From: Trifolium pratense
Taxonomy: Eukaryota > Streptophyta > Magnoliopsida > Fabales > Fabaceae
Assembly (NCBI RefSeq): GCF_020283565.1
Contig: NC_060063.1
Span: 19,844,720 to 19,908,719, forward strand
Length of the DNA stretch: 64,000 bases
Direction: 5' to 3'
Shown: positions 39,447 to 51,568 of the stretch, in pieces
Position numbering within the stretch: position 1 is the first letter of the stretch
Layout: each line of letters opens with the position of its first letter
The notes under the pieces: generated by a model
Seen by the model: only the letters and a program-made list of their open reading frames with translations
Databases searched by the model: none
Told to the model about the DNA's origin: nothing
Translations under genes and position numbers: made by a program

Positions 39447-40938
39447 CAAACAAAACTAAACTAAGCCAGAATACACAAATATGGCATCAAAATTTAGAAT
39501 TGATGGACTGATTCACAAACCCCGTGAAAGATTTAGAACTCAGCACATGGAAAGAGCCTAACAAGTTTAAAATTGAAGGCCAAGTAAAAAATCACAACGT
39601 TCAAAATTACTAAAGGATATAGGATGATGGAACTGGGGTCTGATGTCCCTTTATACTCTAACTCAATCATAAACCCTCTTCCAATTCAGCTAATCACTTT
39701 CCCTCCATGCCCATCTGTTATAGTTTGCAACACTGTTGTTTTCTTTTCCACCCTATATCGTGCTACTCAATCCCCCACGGCCCCACCCACTATTCTGTTT
39801 TGTTAGAATATGACTCATTAATTCAGAGTATGTTCTTCATCATTTGGATGGTCATTATTTTTGAACAATTATTGGTGCATAGCATAAATAATTACCTTGG
39901 ATCAAATCATCAGTATATTGCCCATATAGCCACGGTGTATTTTCGGACTGACCACTGCATAGGATTGGCAACTATGCCTTAAGAGACAGATAAAAGTCGA
40001 CAAGGATTATATTTCTATTTAACTTCTGAAAGTGAAAATAAAAAAATTATATAAAAAGTGCGTCTTTTTAGCCCGAGATTTAAATTTCAAATGAAGGATT
40101 TGGTAAATACTCATTGAAAATAAATCAAAAAGGTCTGTATCTCAAGCACAACATACTAACAACCAACTGTTGATCTGAGTTTATGTTCATCTACATAGTA
40201 CTTATTACAACCTGAATTTTTCACTTCTATACTATCATAGTATCATCACCTTAAATATCAAGTAGAATCGAAGAAACAGCTTCTTCAATTACATTATTCT
40301 CCTCGCATATTCATGTCACCAAATATCAACATATTGTCGAGCACAACGAGCAACCTCTTTAACACTATCTAAATAGTTAACCAGCTAGTTATGTGCCTTC
40401 AAACCACAAAAGACCTAGATTCTCAAAGTATATATTTCAACATGTTAGTAATAGTATGTTACAGCCACTACCTATGAAGCACGAACACGACACAAACACT
40501 GACATGTCAACACCAGTAATAATTTGAAAAAATAACATAATTCAATGCGATCATAAGTGTTGGTGTCAGACACTGACGCATAATCCAAGAGTGTCCATGC
40601 TTCATAGGCCACTACGACTCCTATTAGCCAGAATTGCATTTCAACAATTCAAAAGTTCTAGAATCATAAAAGCAGTTTACTAACAAAATCAATAAAATGA
40701 ACATAATAGTATAATACACAATTTTATTTTACTTTCAAAGTGAAATTAATCAAAAAGATTATAATCTAATATTCAATACGTTCAAATTGGAAGAAAAGAA
40801 AAACTATGCGATATGATCTAAAAATCAGAGGTTGTTTGTTGTTGTTAAGAGAGTGACATACGCGAGGGCTCGAAAGTGATCACGAATTTGGCCGTGAATC
40901 TGCTCCACCTGAGGGTTCATCTTCAAGTTAGTAGCCAT
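13040..40938 (-). CDS. NPSN: novel plant SNARE (NPSN-type Qb-SNARE), 10 exons
   Basis: Ten minus-strand exons join in frame to a complete 269-residue protein: 40862-40938, 37924-38016, 37378-37471, 35327-35364, 34930-35027, 13776-13855, 13648-13704, 13462-13554, 13302-13376 and 13040-13144. Every junction is GT-AG with matching phase. The N-terminal part reads NPQVEQIHGQIRDHFRAL and KLDKIKDSNRQSKQLEELTG; the SNARE helix spans about residues 135-208 (MDETDQAIERSKK through ELDSIQFSIKKASKLVKEIG); a membrane anchor follows at about 217-234 (IMLFLFLIVCGVVAVIVV); the tail holds RDIPGLAPPAQSRRLLYV. This is the NPSN11/12/13 family, whose Arabidopsis member NPSN11 works with the syntaxin KNOLLE in cell-plate fusion. 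Which paralogue this is cannot be told here. Length is normal. The oddity is intron 5 (13856-34929, 21 kb), filled with nested LTR elements, yet no exon is damaged. Intron 1 is 2.8 kb. Confidence 0.95.
14530..14859 (+). mobile_element. old gypsy-like element, left arm (LTR/leader and Gag start)
   Basis: After an LTR-like stretch with a TATA-like CTTATATATTC and an end near CTATATCCCATCA, a frame starts MRMTTQRLGALETQMTDLEV, similar in type to the coiled-coil Gag start of the other gypsy elements. It breaks off at 14859 in TTAGC, where the second gypsy element begins. The same TTAGC resumes at 24540-24544, so the right arm of this element follows there. Confidence 0.5.
14861..14967 (+). repeat. 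extra copy of gypsy-2 3' internal end outside its 5' LTR
   Basis: These 107 bp match 24131-24237 almost base for base (I see two or three changes), including the end of the polyprotein frame (TCTAGAAGGAAAGGAAAAGA) and the bases before the LTR. Normally only the 3' LTR follows this sequence. Confidence 0.9.
14968..15269 (+). repeat. 5' LTR of gypsy-2
   Basis: TGTCAGTGTGG to CCTATCA, 302 bp. A presumed primer-binding site follows directly (TTGGTCCGACC), then the Gag start 50 bp on. Confidence 0.88.
15319..17046 (+). pseudogene. gypsy-2 Gag-protease
   Basis: A 575-codon frame begins MPKRTTKPKMGDRVENLEV. It has an N-terminal coiled coil, a retrotransposon Gag domain at about residues 95-230 (AWITRAEIYF, LSRLSMEDPTIHWF), a serine-rich linker, a CCHC knuckle at about 354-371 (CFKCGEKWHPTLHKCP) and the aspartic protease motif VLVDSGASHNFIS at about 438-450. 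The next domain, RT, lies in another frame, so a frameshift close to 17000-17045 separates them; the frame then ends in TGA. In an intact element the two would be one polyprotein. Confidence 0.9.
19573..19717 (-). repeat. 3' LTR of copia-3
   Basis: 145 bp, TGTAGAAAATAATAAG to TTTTCCAACA in plus orientation. Confidence 0.9.
19724..23400 (-). pseudogene. copia-3 polyprotein, truncated Gag and frameshifts
   Basis: The coding part is spread over three minus-strand frames: 22849 to about 23390 (zinc knuckle CKYCHRLGHTIFQCW, protease WIVDSGASDHMTG), 21825-22919 (GAG-pre-integrase RLGHPSFPYL, integrase with HSDVWGP, DNGKEY and PQQNGVAERKNRH) and 19724-21967 (RT with YVDDIVLT, RNase H with TADILTKSLARP near the end). 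Two frameshifts separate them, near 22900 and 21900. The N-terminal Gag domain seen in copia-2 is absent and replaced by a short repeat-rich leader. Dead copy; the enzymes could only come from a relative such as copia-2. Confidence 0.9.
23460..23565 (-). repeat. TGAACAGTA-type short repeats in copia-3 leader
   Basis: The word TGAACAGT recurs about seven times at spacings of 14-20 bases between the 5' LTR and the first recognisable coding part. It lies where Gag should start, so it may be a leader repeat or the scar of a Gag deletion. Confidence 0.7.
23656..23800 (-). repeat. 5' LTR of copia-3
   Basis: 145 bp, same ends as the copy at 19573-19717; the primer-binding site abuts its inner edge. 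Confidence 0.9.
24238..24539 (+). repeat. 3' LTR of gypsy-2
   Basis: 302 bp, TGTCAGTGTGG to CCTATTA; the canonical terminal CA appears changed to TA. Followed by TTAGC. Confidence 0.85.
24545..25960 (+). pseudogene. old gypsy-like element, right arm (decayed Gag)
   Basis: Broken reading frames resemble gypsy Gag: FKVLQQLGTVKEYM near 25095 and, near 25525-25600, a decayed knuckle region reading LTDRRRKGLYFKC, which parallels LMDRRQKGLCFKC in gypsy-1. Stops and shifts are frequent. It continues the left arm at 14530-14859 and ends in an AT-rich stretch before copia-1. Confidence 0.5.
27821..28010 (-). repeat. 3' LTR of copia-2
   Basis: 190 bp, TGTAGAAAAGCATATG to ATTTCAACA. A 19-bp word (ATAATGACTCTTAAATAAG) is repeated in tandem inside it. 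Confidence 0.93.
28018..32709 (-). CDS. copia-2 Gag-Pol polyprotein, intact
   Basis: One uninterrupted frame of 1563 residues starting MVDPTQTPPPPGG. A glycine/asparagine-rich N-terminus (about 1-85) precedes a copia Gag domain (about 90-300; YPEWSQTVRLILEGKGKLGF), a knuckle-like cysteine cluster (about 322-345), protease WIVDSGATDHMTG (about 415-427), GAG-pre-integrase with RLGHPSFKYL (about 563), integrase with HSDVWGP (about 617), DNGTEF and PQQNGIAERKNRH, RT with LDVKNAFLNGDLEEEV and active site YVDDIILTG (about 1247), and RNase H to the end (TADILAKSLGR). The polyprotein is cut by its own protease and makes the particle, cDNA and integration complex. No stop or frameshift is visible. The start 101 bases from the 5' LTR is the first ATG giving the whole frame. 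Confidence 0.95.
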   Translation of the reverse strand: MVDPTQTPPPPGGRGGGSGTNINSGSSNNNSGRGSGFVIPEMPSFMANNNFNGGIGYGRGDPNSNFFGFGYGYPFDGGYSNSGGGGQNNSLQVNVQKLDGSNYPEWSQTVRLILEGKGKLGFLTGDVPMPATTHPNYRFWKSENSSIIAWLINNMEIGMRKTYMYLPTAKDVWDAVKLSYSDIKSFSQIYDLKSKLWNLKQNDMDVTTYYNELMALWQELDQCYDYNWRCTEDSVQFIKTQENDRVFIFLAGLNKELDEVRGRILGNNPLPTIRETFSEIRREEARQKVMMGKPNSATDGSALVINNFNKDSKKYGKKNGKLWCDHCKFWCYHTQETCWELHGKPPNWKKKGEGRALQATSDQEPQSSVNAFPFTKEQLDQMYKLLESQTPSCSIAQKGNFPKSAHLSVIPNRTWIVDSGATDHMTGESSLFSSYKPCAGNFKIKIADGSLSAVAGKGSIVLSPLLTIQDVLHVPNLSCNLLSVSKLTANKNCQAHFFDTHCVFQDLISGRMIGTAEESGGLYYLEDEPKTRHQFGPISFSPVKSFFVSNNKDDIMLWHLRLGHPSFKYLSSLFPKLFVEQDISSLQCEVCEFAKHHRSVFPIQSYKSSKPFSMIHSDVWGPNRTSTLSNKKWFITFTDDHTRLCWVYLLKEKSEVGQIIKNFCKLVQTQFNTQIQVFRTDNGTEFFNKIVGIFFLENGIVHQSSCVNSPQQNGIAERKNRHLLEVARALLFSTNVPKYLWGEAVLTAAHLINRMPSRVLKFQTPLQSFLKYFPIASVLSDLPLKIFGCTAFVHEHKHLGKLEPRAIKCVFIGYSSSQKGYKCFDPNTKKIFVTMDVTFFENKPFFGNDHLQGGKTNEDSPELFENLIISEDVYISHNSVPCTSAPKENALEKLDEPTPSMSKDRSESEATNQNKDQTNVFSEINQNAPNKDPYNETEKRFEEGNPIWKGKFYVRRNNDQVVEDLVPQLSQESEPSESQPTQTGKSLLDPNSLYTDLDVPIELRKQYTDLNVPIAHRKPGRPCTRHPLSNFVSYSNLSPSFAAFTSNLSSVKIPKNVQEALEIPKWKEAVFEEMKALEKNKTWSATTLPAGKRTVGCKWVFTIKYNSDGSIGRYKARLVAKGFTQTYGIDYSETFAPVAKLNTIRILLSLAANLDWPLHQLDVKNAFLNGDLEEEVYMDCPPGFEETFGSQVCKLKKSLYGLKQSPRAWFEKFTQSVKKQEYTQGQADHTLFIKSGQNGMITVLIVYVDDIILTGNDEIEMERLKRNLAADFEIKDLGPLKYFLGMEVARSKKGIVVSQRKYVLDLLQETGMSGCKPADTPMDQSVKLWEKGDTPVDTGRYQRLVGKLIYLAHTRPDIAFSVSVVSQFMHAPYEEHLEAVHRILRYLKATPGKGLFFKKTNDKNVAIFTDADCAGSIIDRKSTSGYCTYVWGNLVTWRSKKQGVVARSSAEAEFRAMAQGICEGMWILRVLKELNIEVELPLKLYCDNKAAISIAHNPVQHDRTKHIEIDRHFIKEKIDSGTLCLPFIPSNQQTADILAKSLGRTTFEYLISKLGMIDIYAPT
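32810..32999 (-). repeat. 5' LTR of copia-2
   Basis: 190 bp, one base different from the 27821 copy (an A/G change in the GGAAAGAGCTCC region). Confidence 0.93.
33819..33976 (+). repeat. 3' LTR of copia-1
   Basis: About 158 bp starting TGTAAATAAATAG after the polypurine tract and ending TTTTCACA; a TATA-like CTATATAAAC lies at about 33908. No 5' partner is present in the window. Confidence 0.75.
33977..34929. other. end of NPSN intron 5, unassigned
   Basis: Frames at 33946-34417 give no recognisable protein. At about 34580-34640 a stretch resembles, in inverted orientation, the AT-rich run at 25860-25950, so both may be LTR scraps of one older element. Nothing else is supported. Confidence 0.4.
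36572..36751. mobile_element. MITE in NPSN intron 3 with 8-bp target duplication
   Basis: A 180-bp element has terminal repeats GGATTTAGCTCCTCTAAAGT on the left and the same word inverted on the right, and CAATTAAT on both flanks (36564-36571, 36752-36759). One further base also matches, so the duplication could be 9 bp. No coding. Confidence 0.85.
38736..38884. repeat. imperfect local duplication in NPSN intron 1
   Basis: TTGAGACTAAACATACCCAT begins at 38736 and again at 38824, each followed by similar text through TATATACACTTTG.ACAC. Two diverged copies of about 60-75 bp. Confidence 0.75.
38885..40471. other. NPSN intron 1, remaining part
   Basis: AT-rich intron. It includes an (AT)n microsatellite at 39415-39442. 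I see no gene or recognisable element except the MITE that follows. Confidence 0.55.
39415..39442. repeat. (AT)n microsatellite
   Basis: About fourteen AT units. Confidence 0.9.
40472..40607. mobile_element. 136-bp MITE with 8-bp target duplication in NPSN intron 1
   Basis: Ends are CTATGAAGCACGAACACGAC and, inverted, CTATGAAGCATGGACACTC. GCCACTAC lies directly on both sides (40464-40471 and 40608-40615). An 8-bp duplication suggests the hAT superfamily. Confidence 0.87.
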
Positions 40939-41243
40939 TGTTGCCGGAGATTATGTCTCTTCTCACAGAATCCAGGCGAGAAACGATCTCCAGTTGTAAA
41001 CCCTAGCTTGTTGATCAGGTGAAGCTCTCTGTGGGATGCATAGGTTTTTAATTTTCTCGGGAAAATGAAAGAAGGAAAGTGAAGGAATCGTGATGTAGAA
41101 GAGATTGAAGAAAATGAGGAAGAATTTGGATTGAATTGAACTGGACTGAATTAAGAGAGAGATAATGGCAGCAGAAGAACAGAGCATTGAAGAGGAAAGT
41201 TTAGGAGAAAAGAGACGATGGTATTTTCATAAGGCAAATGTTA

Positions 41244-41400
41244 AATAGTGTCCGGGGCACTCTTTAAGCTCTTAAATAGTAAGCTTTTATAGAATTTTTA
41301 TGGGAATATGTAAAGTCAACACATTGGAAATGGTAGTGTTTAACTTTTTGAATAAAAAGTTTCTTTAAATAGAATGTTTAAAGAGTGCCCGGGGCACTCG
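41244..41400. mobile_element. MITE with TTA target duplication, upstream of NPSN
   Basis: Terminal repeats contain GTGTCCGGGGCACTCTTTAA on the left and GTGCCCCGGGCACTCTTTAA on the inverted right. TTA at 41241-41243 and 41401-41403 fits a PIF/Harbinger-type (Tourist) element. It sits about 300 bp upstream of the NPSN start codon, in the likely promoter. Confidence 0.8.
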
Positions 41401-41403
41401 TTA

Positions 41404-41666
41404 GCAAGACCCTTTTCATAATCAGAAATGTTATAGAGACAAATTCAATACCAAAAATACAACAAATACACTATATTATTCCTTTATACCTATATTTCTA
41501 TTTTATTTTTATTTTTTATACCATATTGCCATGTTCCTTTATTTTTCTCTTTCCACTCCTCACTGTCTTCTTCCTCTCACCGAGCCTCTACGCCGATCTC
41601 CCTCCACCACCAATCATCGCCGTAGCTTCTCCTCATCGCCCCGTAGATTATCCTCGCATGTTTCAC

Positions 41667-41706
<40 letters not shown>

Positions 41707-42223
41707 CCTCCCCCCGTGTATGTTGCAATTTCTACATGTATATCACAATTTCATGGTTTTCTCTAGTTAAATTCTTGACACTGTGATTATGATGATTTAG
41801 GATTTGAAGTTTATGTGTTCAATTTCTGTATTCTTCATTTTAGGGTTTTGCTCCTGGTTTTTTAATTGTTTTGTTTGATTTTTGATTTCAATGGTATTGA
41901 GGAGTGATATATTTTGAAATATGAATAAATTTTTGTTTGATTATCAATAATTTTTTTAGTTGGGTTTTTGAGTTCGGTTGTATTGTGTTCAATTTGGTTT
42001 CAATTGTTGTTTTATTTTTAAGCTATAATAACAACAACAACATTAATTTGATTAAAATAATTTTGAGAATTTAGGGATTCGTGTTCAGTATTGCCACTCT
42101 TCCACCTCACTCACTCTCGCCACACTCATTTCAATCTTCAACTTCGTAAGGGTTGTTTAGTTCTTGAATAGATTGTTGATTCTTTTAAAACAGATTGAAA
42201 ATTGAATTGGTTTAAGAAGAAAA
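41404..42223. other. region between NPSN and the otubain fragment
   Basis: A (CT)n tract of about 36 bp lies at 41669-41704, within a pyrimidine-rich stretch like a plant 5' leader. Frames across it are low-complexity and are not called genes. This may have been the otubain gene's promoter and leader. Confidence 0.5.
41669..41704. repeat. (CT)n microsatellite
   Basis: About eighteen CT units, in a pyrimidine-rich context. Confidence 0.9.
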
Positions 42224-42555
42224 ATGTGGAATAAAGAACCAGCTTTGGATGATGGGGAAGTTGAGTATGAGGCTGGTCCAAAATCTTGTTGGGGAAATTT
42301 TGAGGATGACGGTGTAATGCAGCAGCAATTTTCTATTCAGGATGATGAAGCCAAGAAATTTCCATTTGTTGGTGACAAGGAACCGCTATCTAGCTTGGCT
42401 GCTGAATATCAATCAGACAGTCTATCTTATTGGAGAAAATCAAGGTGCTTGATCAGCAATATGCTGCCATTCGGCGTACTCAGGGAGATGGAAACTGCTT
42501 CTTTCGAGGCTTTATGTTTTCATAACTTGAGCATGTTTCGGTTTCTTGTTGTAAG
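42224..42555 (+). pseudogene. otubain-like deubiquitinase, broken 5' fragment
   Basis: The frame begins MWNKEPALDDGEVEYEAG and continues FPFVGDKEPLSSLAAEYQSD, a recognisable plant otubain N-terminus. A one-base shift near 42420 moves it to another frame, where LLEKIKVLDQQYAAIRRTQG and DGNCFFRGFMFS follow; DGNCFF holds the aspartate and catalytic cysteine of the OTU fold. A TAA follows at once, where a tyrosine is usual, then LEHV. The rest, including the catalytic histidine, is absent. Otubains cleave ubiquitin from substrates. Two lesions plus loss of most of the domain make this dead. It runs opposite to NPSN, and the ARC5 fragment follows on the same strand once the LTR element is set aside. 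Confidence 0.8.
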
Positions 42556-42667
42556 TTAATAGATGTTCAATTTTTTGTTTGTCTTTTAGGTTCTTCCTAA
42601 ATGCTTGATGGCAAGTATGCGGTGTTCATTTGTTGGTGTCTTTAATGATATATTTTATGGTTATTGC

Positions 42668-43129
42668 TGTAATAATTAACAATTTAGAGATCGATATATT
42701 ATATGAAATTAGAACACACTTACTTGATAATCAACAATCATGTTTACCGGAGAGCCGATATCGGAACCACCGATATGTTAGACAGGGTCTTCCTTTGCCT
42801 AATCACATGTTCCAATCTTTGAGGTCTTTGATGGGGAAGACAACAAATGAGCGTTCAGCTTATTGCTGGTTTGACGACGTGACGGCAAAGGGGACCTAGC
42901 CTATCTATTTATAAGATAACAATCCTAGTACCACCCATCATGGACTCTAGAGTTGGGCCTACACTTTGTTTCTACACAAATCAGAATTAGTGTTCAAGCC
43001 CATTATTACTGATCACAATTATCGGGCTTAAGCATCATCAAATGGATCACAACAACATCAACCCGTTTTTATTAAAACCAAAACTCACAATTGATTGCAG
43101 CCCACAGAATATTAGAAAATATTCTAACA
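42668..43129 (-). repeat. 3' LTR of the LARD-like element
   Basis: 462 bp, TGTAATAATTAAC to TATTCTAACA in plus orientation. It holds the uninterrupted counterpart (CTATCTATTTATAAG, 42902-42916) of the site where the CACTA landed in the other LTR. Confidence 0.9.
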
Positions 43130-46100
43130 TTCTCCCACTTGGGCAAAATCAATTGTGTATATTTAATTTGAAGAAAACATTTTGAAAACGACTCTCGGGT
43201 TGACAACATATTTTAACGTGGCCACATTGATCCCAAGATGCAACATCTAATTAAGACCCCTTCCAAAAAAAGTTAAATGATATCGAATCATAGCGGTAAT
43301 TATATCATTATCGACACAACACCTTCCATGGTTACAAACACCACCAAACTCCGTCGACTAGTCATTTGTGTAGAGTGTAGCGAGAAAATGATATGTTTGT
43401 GATCTCAACCATACTATCATTTTCTTCGCCAGTCCTCAATTTCTCTCAAATGCATTAAAGCCAGAGAAATTCAATGGTCCATAAGATACCACAAGTCCAA
43501 GCTCCAAAACAATGTTGACTACCGCGGTATAATGATCTAATCAACATCGAGCTCCAATATTTTAGACATAATTTCTCTCAAATGCCTCAAAGCCAGAGAA
43601 ATTACATGGTTCTTAAGAAACCATAATGCCTCAGCTCCAAAATAGTGTTGATCACCGGCTAAGTGATCCCGACAACACTGAGCTTTTTTATTTATGTTTT
43701 CACATAATGCCTCAGCTCCAAAATAGTGTTGATCACCGGCATAGTGATCTCAACAACACTGAGCTCAAATATTTTTATATTTCAAATAATTTCAAATTTA
43801 TAAAAGGAGTTAATATAAAATTCAAACTCCCACTAATCAAGCATATCAAAAGAATATAAGTTATCTCCCACTAATCAAGTGGTATATTAAAACTCCCACT
43901 TATCCAAATGTTCCTTCACAATTTTTAAAGAAACTCCAAGTCTTGCATCCATTTCTTATAATTTAAGATATTCAACATTTCAATGGAAACATAACTTGAG
44001 AAATTTATTTGGATCAAAACCAAATTGGATTAGTATTATCAAAAGAGGCCAATATAATAGTACAATCACCTTTGGGCAGAATGCACCAACTAAAGTCAAA
44101 ACCTTAGTCAAAACCTCAGATGAGTTAATCAATGAGTATACATTGAACTTTGAAAGTTGTCACCTTTAGGCAGACAAATTCCTCCGATCAATACATCCTC
44201 CAATAACTTCATCTCAAATTAATTTTTAATCGTAACATATAATAATCACCTTTGGGCAGAAAATTACATGTTATAATTAAAACCATTCCTCAAACTACAA
44301 AGAAAATCTCATCAATCAATATAAGCGGTCCCACTTTGGTGGTAACGGCCTATACCAACACACGAAATCTCTTGCATAGGAATCAATAATTAAAAGTTCT
44401 CACATATAACTATATGTCTTTAGCTGGGGAGAGAGATCATTACTGTTAAACAGTCAACTCATAAGAGATCATTACTGTGAAACAATCAACACAATATAAT
44501 AATATATGCAAATTTACGCAGCGGAAAAATAAGAGACTTCAATTTTAAATCAATTGAGGATATAAAACAAATAGTCCCGAACTTTTATAAATAACAAAGG
44601 ACTGTATTTCCTCAATGTAAGTCTCTACAAATATTTATAAATAATTGACATGTAAAACTCTCTCACTTGATAGAGAATTATAGTTGAATTACCAATCCAA
44701 AAGTGTTAAAATATTTAAACAAATATTCAACTATTTTCTCTATCACACAATGGACATGTCAAACAATGTCACACTAAATTTATATTTTTTTTTCCAGAAT
44801 TGAACTCTCAAAATATTAAACTTGAAATACTCCCACTCAATAGAGTAAAATTTAAAAAATTGGAGTATATAGCGTGAAATCAGTTAATCATTATATAAAG
44901 AGTTTCTAATTTAGAATATTCTGGAGAAACAATAAAACTTTAGTGTATAATTGCACATTTATTATTTCGAAAGGAGTAGACGATATTGAAAACAAATTTC
45001 TCCTTATATGCAATTGTATAATAAGTCACAGCATGAAAAATAATTGCACAACTAACCTTCAAGAGTGTGACTTACATCCTTGCATCAAGAGTGTGACTTA
45101 CATCCTTGCAAATAGAGTAAATGAACTTTGATAATTCGAGAGTACCATGAATTCTTTACGGTATCATCTCAAACAGTTTACAAATCAGCAATAAACCGTT
45201 ATATGATAATAAAACAACTTCAATAATAATTGACTCAATATATATGAATAATAAGGTACGGTGCAAGGACGTTAATTTTCAATTCCTTTAATAATCATAA
45301 GGCAATTTAATACAGAAGTATCAATGGCCACCTGATCAAACAAAACTTTAAGGTATAGGTAGACTTTTGTTTGTCACTAACAAGTTCCAGGAAGCACTGG
45401 ATACTACATATATAACATGATGAAGCTTGAAATCTGATCTCTAAAATTTAAAGAAATCATGAATCAAATAGCTAGCTCTATCTCAAGTTGTATATCATAG
45501 AAGGTCAAGTCCATTCACAAATACAGATCATATATCAGGATGAAATTATGCAATATAAATGGCTAAACACATAATGCATATATCATCACACATAACAACC
45601 GAAAAATCAGAATTTGAATGCAAGTATCATCGCATAAAAATCACCTCCGATGAAACAGAACAAGCCATAATGGAAGTATTCATGTGCTGTAATTTTCAAT
45701 CCATTAAATCCACAAGAGTACCAGAAGAATACTTTCTTTCAATTTGAAGATGGAGGAAAACATAACAAACTTACCCCATCGATGGATCAAATTCAAATCA
45801 AGTAAAACAAAATTCAAAGTTCTTATTTTCATATCCTGTTGTTATAATTATGGATCCACATTATCAGTAAAACTTTATTTCCACATAAGGAACTTATATA
45901 AGTGACCAAGTTCAAATAAAATAGTAATAAACAAAATATGGATCCAATTTCAAAGCAAGTGCTTCAATTTCAAAGCAAGTGCTTCAATTTAAAATAATAT
46001 AACCAAATCAAGCAAAGCCCCCAATTGAAAATAAAATAATAATAATAATTAAGGATTCAATTTTCTAGTACCGGTAAATTGCAATCTTCATCAATATAAA

Positions 46101-46420
46101 GTAATGGCAGTGCTAACCAAAATTTTCATCAATTCATGAAATAAAATAGGAATTATGAAGCAAATTGCTTACTAGTATATAGGAAACCGATCACAATCAA
46201 TCGGTAATATTAAATAATCCTTCAACAATGAAAACCGATCTACCAAAGAAATTAACGATAGCCATCATATGATGAAGCAAATTTCTAAAGCTACGGTTAT
46301 GTTTATGGCACATTCAATTTGTTCAAAATTTGATTCAAGTAGATTCGGTTCATTGAAAAAGAATTTCGCCCAATAAAAGTTAGGGTTCTAAATCATATAA
46401 TATTAGGCTCAGATACCACA
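43130..46420 (-). other. internal region of the LARD-like element, non-coding
   Basis: No Gag or Pol motif appears in any frame. Repeats occur: a block of about 70 bp containing CTCCAAAATAGTGTTGATCA is present two or three times at 43500-43770, CACCTTTGGGCAGA occurs near 44069 and 44247, and a 24-bp word (AGAGTGTGACTTACATCCTT) is doubled at about 45063-45108. Such an element would need proteins from a helper. Confidence 0.75.
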
Positions 46421-47196
46421 TGTAATAATTAATAATTTAGAGATCGATATATTATATGAAATTAGAACACACTTACTTGATAATCAACAATCATGTTTAC
46501 CGGAGAGCCGATATCGGAACCACCGATATGTTAGACAGGGTCTTCCTTTGCCTAATCACATGCTCCAATCTTTGAGGTCTTTGATGGGGAAGACAACAAA
46601 TGAGCGTTCAGCTTATTGCTGGTTTGACGACGTGACGGCAAATGGGACCTAGCCTATCTCACTACTAGAAAACTTGCCTTTAGCGACCGATTTAGCAACC
46701 GAATTTCATCAAAATCAGTCTCTAAATCTGTTAGCGACCGATTTTGCGACCATCTAAAATCAGTATCAACGACCCTGGTCGCTACTACGTTGTGACCAAC
46801 CCAGCGACTGATTTTGCTAGCGACCGATTTTGCGACTGCTCGTAGCGACCGATTTGGCGACCGACCTTAGCGACCGAAATCAGAGACTGGCTTAGAGACT
46901 AGTTGGCGACGCTCGTTGCGATGCATTGTCCGACGCAATAGCGACTGATTTAGAGACTGATTATAGCGACTGACTGAGCGACCAATTTATTTAATTTTTA
47001 AAAAAAAATTGGTCGCTAATTTGGTCACTAATTTCAATTTTTTTTAAAAAAAATTGTAGCTCCATATTAACATAACAAGACACATTAGTAAGTTAAATTC
47101 TTATAAAGCTCTGCTTAATCAAAGATTATATAGAAAAATTACAATAGAAATAGTGCAAATCAGGAATTACTCAAAATTCATAACATAGGAATGGTC

Positions 47197-47251
47197 AATA
47201 CATACATAAATTATTTTGTCAAAAAAAAAAAAAAATACATACATAAATTAT
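47197..47251 (+). mobile_element. tail-only micro-retroposon (locus 3)
   Basis: Two perfect 18-bp copies of AATACATACATAAATTAT (47197-47214, 47234-47251) flank a 19-nt insert reading TTTGTC followed by 13 A residues. It lies inside the CACTA. Confidence 0.65.
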
Positions 47252-47349
47252 ATCCATATAAAGCTTAGTTTTTTTCATTCTAATACACTTTGTAACTATA
47301 AGAGACTCCAACACCTTCATAGCTTCCTTTCATCCGGCAGAAAGTATAT

Positions 47350-47433
47350 CCATTATTGTATCATGTGGTGGAGACACTCCAAACAAGAAGATCCATTATT
47401 GTATCATGTGGTGGAGACACTCCAAACAAGAAG
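47350..47433. repeat. tandem duplication of about 43 bp in the CACTA
   Basis: Text containing TCATGTGGTGGAGACACTCC is present twice in direct succession. Confidence 0.85.
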
Positions 47434-50999
<3,566 letters not shown>

Positions 51000-51522
51000 A
51001 AACCCAAAAATCTACTCTCAAATAGAATAAAATAAATCAATATATAAAGACGGGTTTTGTGATTCACTTACTAACTATTGAGAATGAGTGATACGACTGC
51101 GTCTGTGAAGAAGCCCTTGAGCAAGAAAATCGCTGATGATTAGAGATTCGTCGTCAGTACAGTGGCTGATGGCGAGAGATTTGAAAGAAATCAAATTAGA
51201 TCTAAAACACAGAATGATATAGAGAGAAAACGGAGAGAGGTGCGATCAAATGGTGTGACAATGGTTGTGGTCGATGTAATTGTTTGCAGTTCAGGGTGGT
51301 GGCTCTGCTGATTTTAGGGTTTCAGAGAAAGGGTTGGGGAAAAAGAAACCCTTGCTCAAATGAAAAGAAAGAGCTCGTACAGAGAAAGACTTCGAATAGG
51401 TGGTCCGGTGGTGCAGGAGTGAATCAATTTGTGAAAAGAAGGAGTAAACTTCGAATTAAGTGAATGAACGAAGGAAGGAAGCCAGAGAAGATTTGAAAAA
51501 TATGTGATCGAACGAAAAAAAT

Positions 51523-51568
51523 TATATAATCTATTACCGTTCTCACCAAAAAAATATATAATCTATTA
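51523..51568 (+). mobile_element. tail-only micro-retroposon (locus 4)
   Basis: TATATAATCTATTA (51523-51536 and 51555-51568) flanks an 18-nt insert CCGTTCTCACCAAAAAAA, in the CACTA subterminal region. Confidence 0.5.

Noticed and set aside
41385..41786. 133-codon frame across a CT tract
   Set aside because: The predicted protein is mostly serine/leucine from the microsatellite and overlaps a MITE.
43130..43219. Extending the LARD LTR to TATTTTAACGT because both copies match that far
   Set aside because: TG...CA ends, the adjoining polypurine tract and exact 462-bp equality place the LTR end at 43129 and 51995; the further match is internal sequence.
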